Positions 60,153 to 64,000 of a stretch of DNA of 64,000 nt are shown here, one piece after another. A program made the position numbers and the translations under genes. Every line of letters starts with the position of its first letter. Position 1 is the stretch's first letter. The notes beneath the pieces are model-generated. The model saw only the letters and a program-made list of their open reading frames with translations. It did no database searches and was not told where the DNA came from. The stretch spans positions 1 to 64,000 of the forward strand of contig NZ_DLHR01000020.1 of the NCBI RefSeq assembly GCF_002483315.1, in the 5' to 3' direction. The DNA is from Flavobacterium sp. UBA7663. GTDB taxonomy: Bacteria > Bacteroidota > Bacteroidia > Flavobacteriales > Flavobacteriaceae.

Positions 60153-60485
60153 ATGAAAGTAGATCAAAAAGGACATACCACCATCATCAAAGACACACAA
60201 AATAATGTGGAGTCTTTTGTGGGTAAAATTACCAATGAATATCATGTGTTTCAAGGTCAGAATTTAATTTTGGATGTATCGCACAATAAAACCCTTGCTA
60301 ATGCTGATTTAGTTCATTTTAAAGAATTGGCTAAAACGCATAAAAAAGCAAAAAAATCAATGATTATTGTTTCCGACGAAGTTGATTTTGATAAAGTTCC
60401 AAATTATTTAAACGTAGTTCCTTCCGTTTTAGAAGCCCACGATATGATTGAAATGGACGAAATTGAACGTGATTTAGGATTTTAA
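60153..60485 (+). CDS. small conserved protein upstream of rnz
   Basis: A 110-residue cytoplasmic alpha/beta protein with alternating strands (LILDVSH, SMIIVSDEVDF) and helices, resembling an STAS-like or Rossmann-like mini-domain; it has none of the metallo-beta-lactamase motifs of ribonuclease Z. Homologues are sometimes labelled ribonuclease Z because of the position next to rnz; I consider that a transferred name. It sits between pyrB and rnz, probably on one transcript. Confidence 0.8.
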   Translation: MKVDQKGHTTIIKDTQNNVESFVGKITNEYHVFQGQNLILDVSHNKTLANADLVHFKELAKTHKKAKKSMIIVSDEVDFDKVPNYLNVVPSVLEAHDMIEMDEIERDLGF

Positions 60486-60495
60486 TAAAAGTTTA

Positions 60496-60548
60496 CAGTC
60501 TCAGTTTACAGTATTCAGTAACTGCGACTGAAAACTGCGACTGAACAC
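60496..60548. repeat. CAGT heptamer repeats in the spacer before rnz
   Basis: Direct CAGT units (CAGTCT, CAGTTTA, CAGTATT, CAGTAA) are followed by inverted ACTG units (ACTGCGACTGAA twice), so the spacer can fold on itself. It shares CAGTATTCAGT with the repeat inside pabB. Confidence 0.6.
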
Positions 60549-60554
60549 TAAAAA

Positions 60555-61460
60555 ATGAAACTACAAATACTCGGCTGTTACGCAGCTACTCCAAGAACTA
60601 TAACCAACCCTACATCGCAAGTTTTAGACATAAAAAACCATTTATTTCTAATCGATTGTGGCGAAGGAACACAAGTGCAATTGCGCAAGCATAAAATCAA
60701 GTTTTCTCGCATTAATCATATCTTTATTTCGCATTTACATGGCGATCATTTTTATGGATTAATCGGTTTGATTTCGACGTTTATGTTGCTAAATCGCGAA
60801 AATGATTTGCACGTTTATGGTCCAAAAGGAATTAAAGAAATCATTTTATTGCAATTGCGTGCTTCGGGCTCGTTTACGGGTTATAATTTGTATTTCCACG
60901 AATTAGAATCGAAAGAAAGCGAAGTGATTTTTGAAGACGAAACGGTAATTGTAAAAACCATTCCGTTAAATCATCGTGTTTATACTAATGGATTTTTGTT
61001 TCAAGAAAAGTTAGGAAAACGCCATTTGAATATCGAAGCAGTTGCCAAATACAAAATTGAAAAAGTCTATTTTGATAAAATCAAATCAGGAGGTAACGTA
61101 ACCTTAGATTCGGGTGAAGTGATTACAAATGAATTGCTTTCGTTTCCACCAGATGCTCCTATGAGCTATGCTTTTTGTAGTGATACTTTGTATGACGAAT
61201 CTATTGTTCCGATAATTAAAGACGTAGATGTTTTATATCATGAATCAACCTTTTTAGATTCGGAAATGCAATACACAGAAAAAACCAAACACGCTACTGC
61301 AAAAGAAGCGGCTCAAATTGCGAAATTAGCTAATGTAAAGCAGCTGATTTTAGGGCATTATTCAACAAGATATGGTTCTATTGAACCTTTTAGAACAGAA
61401 GCACAAACTATTTTTGATAACGTACTTTTAGCCGACGATGGCAAAGAATTTGATTTCTAA
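60555..61460 (+). CDS. rnz: ribonuclease Z
   Basis: A 301-residue metallo-beta-lactamase-fold nuclease that cleaves tRNA precursors at the 3' end. It has the zinc motif SHLHGDHFYGL (HxHxDH), FCSDTLYDESI, HESTFLDS and the C-terminal LILGHYSTRYG. Since the window's tRNA-Tyr lacks an encoded CCA, RNase Z processing is expected in this organism. Confidence 0.95.
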   Translation: MKLQILGCYAATPRTITNPTSQVLDIKNHLFLIDCGEGTQVQLRKHKIKFSRINHIFISHLHGDHFYGLIGLISTFMLLNRENDLHVYGPKGIKEIILLQLRASGSFTGYNLYFHELESKESEVIFEDETVIVKTIPLNHRVYTNGFLFQEKLGKRHLNIEAVAKYKIEKVYFDKIKSGGNVTLDSGEVITNELLSFPPDAPMSYAFCSDTLYDESIVPIIKDVDVLYHESTFLDSEMQYTEKTKHATAKEAAQIAKLANVKQLILGHYSTRYGSIEPFRTEAQTIFDNVLLADDGKEFDF

Positions 61461-61482
61461 ATTCCAATGATACAAAAAGTTA

Positions 61483-61538
61483 GGAACACAGATTAAAGAA
61501 ATTTTAAAAATTATTATAATTTATTTAATCTGTGTTCC
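61483..61538. repeat. 15-bp inverted repeat (AATCTGTGTTCC type) between rnz and HAD genes
   Basis: GGAACACAGATTAAA (61483-61497) and TTTAATCTGTGTTCC (61524-61538) are perfect reverse complements around a 26-nt AT-rich loop. The T-run expected for a terminator is absent on the plus strand (A7 follows). It looks like a dispersed palindromic element or an RNA hairpin. Confidence 0.6.
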
Positions 61539-61571
61539 AAAAAAATATTTTAAATTTTAACGATTATAAGA

Positions 61572-62228
61572 ATGATACGAACAGTAATTTTCGATATGGA
61601 TGGCGTAATTGTAGATACCGAACCGGTACATCATTATGCGTATCACCAACATTTTAAGCAATTAAACATTGAAGTTACTTCCGAAATGTACGCTTCGTTT
61701 ACTGGAAATTCAACGCGTAATATTTTTCAGAAATTAAAAGCACAATTCAATTTAGTGGAAGAGGTTGAAGATTTGATTTTAACCAAACGAAATCTTTTCA
61801 ATGATGCTTTCGATTCAAAAGAAGATTTGTATTTAATTGAAGGAGTAGAAGATTTAATCAAAGATTTGCATGCAAATGGAATCCAATTGATTGTTGCTTC
61901 TTCAGCGTCAAATGTTACGATTAACAGAGTGTTTACCCGTTTTAATTTGCATCAATATTTCACCCATATTGTTTCGGGAGAAGATTTTCCAAAATCAAAA
62001 CCCCATCCTGCTATTTTTGAACATGCTGCGAGTTTATCGATTGCTCCAAAACAAGATTGCATCGTAATTGAAGACAGCACAAACGGAATTCAAGCTGCAG
62101 TTTCAGCTGGAATTTTTTGTGTGGGTTACAAAAGTTTTCATTCCAAAAATCAGGATTTATCAAAAGCAAATGTAGTTATTCAGCATTTTAACGAATTGAA
62201 TTTTGAGAAAGTTCGTGATTTAAATTAA
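61572..62228 (+). CDS. HAD-family phosphatase (beta-phosphoglucomutase-like)
   Basis: A 218-residue HAD subfamily I enzyme: motif I FDMDGVIVDTEP (both catalytic Asp), a helical cap (about 20-85), motif II IVASSAS, motif III Lys in FPKSKPHP, motif IV IVIEDSTNGIQAA. Likely a sugar-phosphate phosphatase or mutase; the substrate is not determinable. Its stop overlaps the stop of the convergent photolyase gene by two bases. Confidence 0.92.
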   Translation: MIRTVIFDMDGVIVDTEPVHHYAYHQHFKQLNIEVTSEMYASFTGNSTRNIFQKLKAQFNLVEEVEDLILTKRNLFNDAFDSKEDLYLIEGVEDLIKDLHANGIQLIVASSASNVTINRVFTRFNLHQYFTHIVSGEDFPKSKPHPAIFEHAASLSIAPKQDCIVIEDSTNGIQAAVSAGIFCVGYKSFHSKNQDLSKANVVIQHFNELNFEKVRDLN

Positions 62229-63685
62229 CTCATTTCTCGATCTTGAAACGTGTGTTTTTCAACTATTCGTTTACTGTCTTTTTTGACGGATTCGTCTTTT
62301 CGCATTGACCAAAAGAAATCACTTGAAAACTTTCTGGCTTCTTCCAAATTGACAATTGGAGAAGGATAATCGCGTCCTATTTCAAAATCATACAACATTT
62401 GTTCAATGGGTGTTAATTTCCATGGTTCATGAATAAACGCTGCAGGAATATTAGCTAACTCTGGTACCCATTTTTTAATAAAAGTACCATCAGCATCGTG
62501 TTCGTATGAATTTTTCACAGGATTATAAACGCGTAACGTATTAATCCCAGTCACACCCGCTTGCATTTGAATTTGAGGATAGTGAATTCCAGGTTCAAAA
62601 TCTAGGAATTGTTGCGCCAAATGCGGACTGCAATTTTGCCAAGGTTGAAACAAATGATGCGTGTAAAACGAAACCACCAAAGCACGCATTCTAAAATTCA
62701 AATAACCTGTTGTACTTAAACAGCGCATGCAAGCATCAACCAGTGGAACTCCAGTTCTTCCAGTTATCCAAGCTTTATGATATTTCTCATTGACTCTTTG
62801 AATCAAATTGCGATAGCCTTTATTTACGGCGATGAACTCCATTGTGCTTTCCATTTCAAATTTCTGAATAAAATGCGCTTGCCATCGTAATCTTGACGCA
62901 AAATTAGAAATCTGACGTTTAAATTTCCCTTGTTGATGCACTTCCCAAGCTTTGGTATACACTTGTCGAATCGATAAATTTCCCCAAGCAATATAAGGCG
63001 ATAATCGGCTACATCCTTTTCTGCCTAATTCGGGTTTTGAAATGTGATTGCTATAATTTTGCACTCGTTCTTCAAAGAATGAATTCATATAACGTATTGC
63101 CGTAGGAACGCCACCTTTTTGAAAATTTGGATTATGAACTGTTTTAATTGAAGGAATATCAAAAGCATTTTCTAATTCTTCAATTTCGATATATTTTACA
63201 AAACTTCTTGGCGTTGGTTGAAATGGTAAACAATCTTTATCCATGTAATCATACCAATCTTCTTTCCACGTTTTTCGGTTTTTGATGCCACGAATGACAC
63301 CATTTGTGATGTATTCTTTCCAAATGATTCCTTTTTCTTTTAACAATTCAGCTACAGCTAAATCTCTTTCGTAAGTGAGTTTTATTCCTGTTTCTTGATG
63401 AGAATAAATTTCTCGAATTGATATAAGCTGTGTGAGTTTTTTAAATATAGGCACAGCTTCGCCTTGAACAATTAAAATTTGTGTGTGATATTTTTGTAGT
63501 TCTTTTTGAAGAGCTTCTAACGATTGTTTTATAAAGTCGAAATGACGTTGACTATAATGATAATCTTTCATCAAAGAAGGTTCAAAAATATAAAGCAATA
63601 ATGTTTTGCCCGAAGTCGATAAGGCTTCATGTAAGGCTTCATGATCGTGCAAACGCAAATCTCTCTTGAACCAAACAACTTTCAT
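62225..63685 (-). CDS. cryptochrome/photolyase family flavoprotein
   Basis: A 486-residue protein: N-terminal alpha/beta antenna domain (VVWFKRDLRLHDHEAL) and C-terminal helical FAD domain with GRKGCSRLSPYIAWGNLSIR, FASRLRWQAHF, TGRTGVPLVDACMRCL and MRALVVSFYTHHLFQPW. The GINTLRVYNPVKNSYEHD region keeps the FAD-binding layout of photolyases. It may be a DNA photolyase or a light-signalling cryptochrome; sequence alone does not decide. Start MKVVWF at 63685. It follows a second photolyase gene by 37 bp. Confidence 0.9.
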   Translation of the reverse strand: MKVVWFKRDLRLHDHEALHEALSTSGKTLLLYIFEPSLMKDYHYSQRHFDFIKQSLEALQKELQKYHTQILIVQGEAVPIFKKLTQLISIREIYSHQETGIKLTYERDLAVAELLKEKGIIWKEYITNGVIRGIKNRKTWKEDWYDYMDKDCLPFQPTPRSFVKYIEIEELENAFDIPSIKTVHNPNFQKGGVPTAIRYMNSFFEERVQNYSNHISKPELGRKGCSRLSPYIAWGNLSIRQVYTKAWEVHQQGKFKRQISNFASRLRWQAHFIQKFEMESTMEFIAVNKGYRNLIQRVNEKYHKAWITGRTGVPLVDACMRCLSTTGYLNFRMRALVVSFYTHHLFQPWQNCSPHLAQQFLDFEPGIHYPQIQMQAGVTGINTLRVYNPVKNSYEHDADGTFIKKWVPELANIPAAFIHEPWKLTPIEQMLYDFEIGRDYPSPIVNLEEARKFSSDFFWSMRKDESVKKDSKRIVEKHTFQDREMS

Positions 63686-63722
63686 TTTTAGGGGTTTTAT
63701 AGTGTTTAGGGCAACGCTAATT

Positions 63723-64000
63723 TTATCCAACCGCTTCTTTATACACTTTTAAGCAACGTTCTCGAGCTTCTTTGTGGTCTACAATTGGTTTTGGATAATA
63801 TTGGGTTTCCAATTCAGGAATCCATTTTTTAATATATTTTAAGTCTTTATCAAACTTCTTAATTTGTTCTGTTGGGTTGAAAATTCGGAAATACGGAGCA
63901 GCGTCAACTCCTGAACCAGCGGCCCATTGCCAATTTCCAACATTACTCGACATTTCATAATCTAATAGTTTTTGCGCAAAGTAATTTTCTCCCCAGCGCC
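63723..64000 (-). CDS. deoxyribodipyrimidine photolyase, 3' part (cut by window end)
   Basis: Only the C-terminal ~92 residues lie in the window. The frame is open to position 64000 and reads through WGENYFAQKLLDYEMSSN, then NWQWAAGSGVDAAPYFRIFN, the highly conserved FAD-binding segment of class I CPD photolyases, ending in KPIVDHKEARERCLKVYKEA. It is paralogous to the gene just downstream, which replaces the NWQW..GS.VDAAPYFRIFNP stretch by MQAGVTGINTLRVYNP. The rest lies beyond the window. Confidence 0.9.
   Translation of the reverse strand, partial: RWGENYFAQKLLDYEMSSNVGNWQWAAGSGVDAAPYFRIFNPTEQIKKFDKDLKYIKKWIPELETQYYPKPIVDHKEARERCLKVYKEAVG

Overview
The window is chromosomal DNA from a flavobacterium (Bacteroidota, Flavobacteriaceae, most likely Flavobacterium or a close relative). 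The signs are: low G+C with AT-rich codons; an almost complete absence of Shine-Dalgarno sequences; many Bacteroidota-type promoters (-7 box TAnnTTTG, often with a -33 TTG/TTTG about 19-20 bp upstream); a type IX secretion sorting domain on a secreted lipase; and typical family proteins (DUF5723, DUF6428, DUF6952, DUF5117-type metalloprotease, cysteine-rich N-termini). All identifications come from reading the sequence; no database search was run.

Layout. 1-2.4 kb is accessory-looking: an attC-like imperfect inverted repeat, an HNH nuclease gene with inverted 15-mers at its start and stop codons, a tyrosine recombinase gene broken at an A-AAA-AAG slippery heptamer, an 11-bp helically phased repeat array just upstream of the recombinase promoter, and tRNA-Tyr. 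2.4-5.6 kb: thioredoxin-fold lipoprotein and ribosomal protein S1 with a structured leader. 5.6-8.2 kb: arsenic resistance operon arsR-DUF6428-arsC-acr3. 8.2-15.4 kb: T9SS lipase, then an oxidative-stress block (DUF6952, thioredoxin, peroxiredoxin, katG) and NhaC. 15.5-20.3 kb: sulfur amino acid PLP lyase facing an Lrp regulator across a symmetric promoter region, lipoamide dehydrogenase, DoxX, DUF4349 lipoprotein. 20.5-27.2 kb: pabB, an S23-type four-helix-bundle gene, tilS, a DsbD-like protein, comM. 27.2-32.2 kb (minus strand): DUF2452, TIGR03643, SET, zinc peptidase, DUF5723, RluA-type synthase, panB.

32.3-38.5 kb is an ion-homeostasis block: NhaD, an NTF2-like protein, then an operon of KdpD/KdpE-like two-component proteins, an 86-aa unknown, a KtrB/TrkH K+ channel subunit and an outer-membrane porin. 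It looks like a self-regulated potassium uptake module without an adjacent KtrA/TrkA. 38.5-45.4 kb: DUF2809, SH3 protein, sdaA, rarD, dnaK and an exported unknown. 45.4-53.9 kb: large metalloprotease, nitronate monooxygenase, small unknowns, glutaminyl cyclase, SRP RNA, dipeptide epimerase, SDR. 54-64 kb: transaldolase-like fsa, a TlpA-like lipoprotein lacking its CXXC, an ABC-F protein, pyrR-pyrB, ribonuclease Z, a HAD phosphatase and two tandem photolyase-family genes, the second cut by the window end.

Most of the window is ordinary core genome. The best candidates for something new are the recombinase/11-bp repeat/attC-like region at the left edge, the potassium module, the dyad promoter region at 16.8 kb, and several families of short repeats placed between operon genes.
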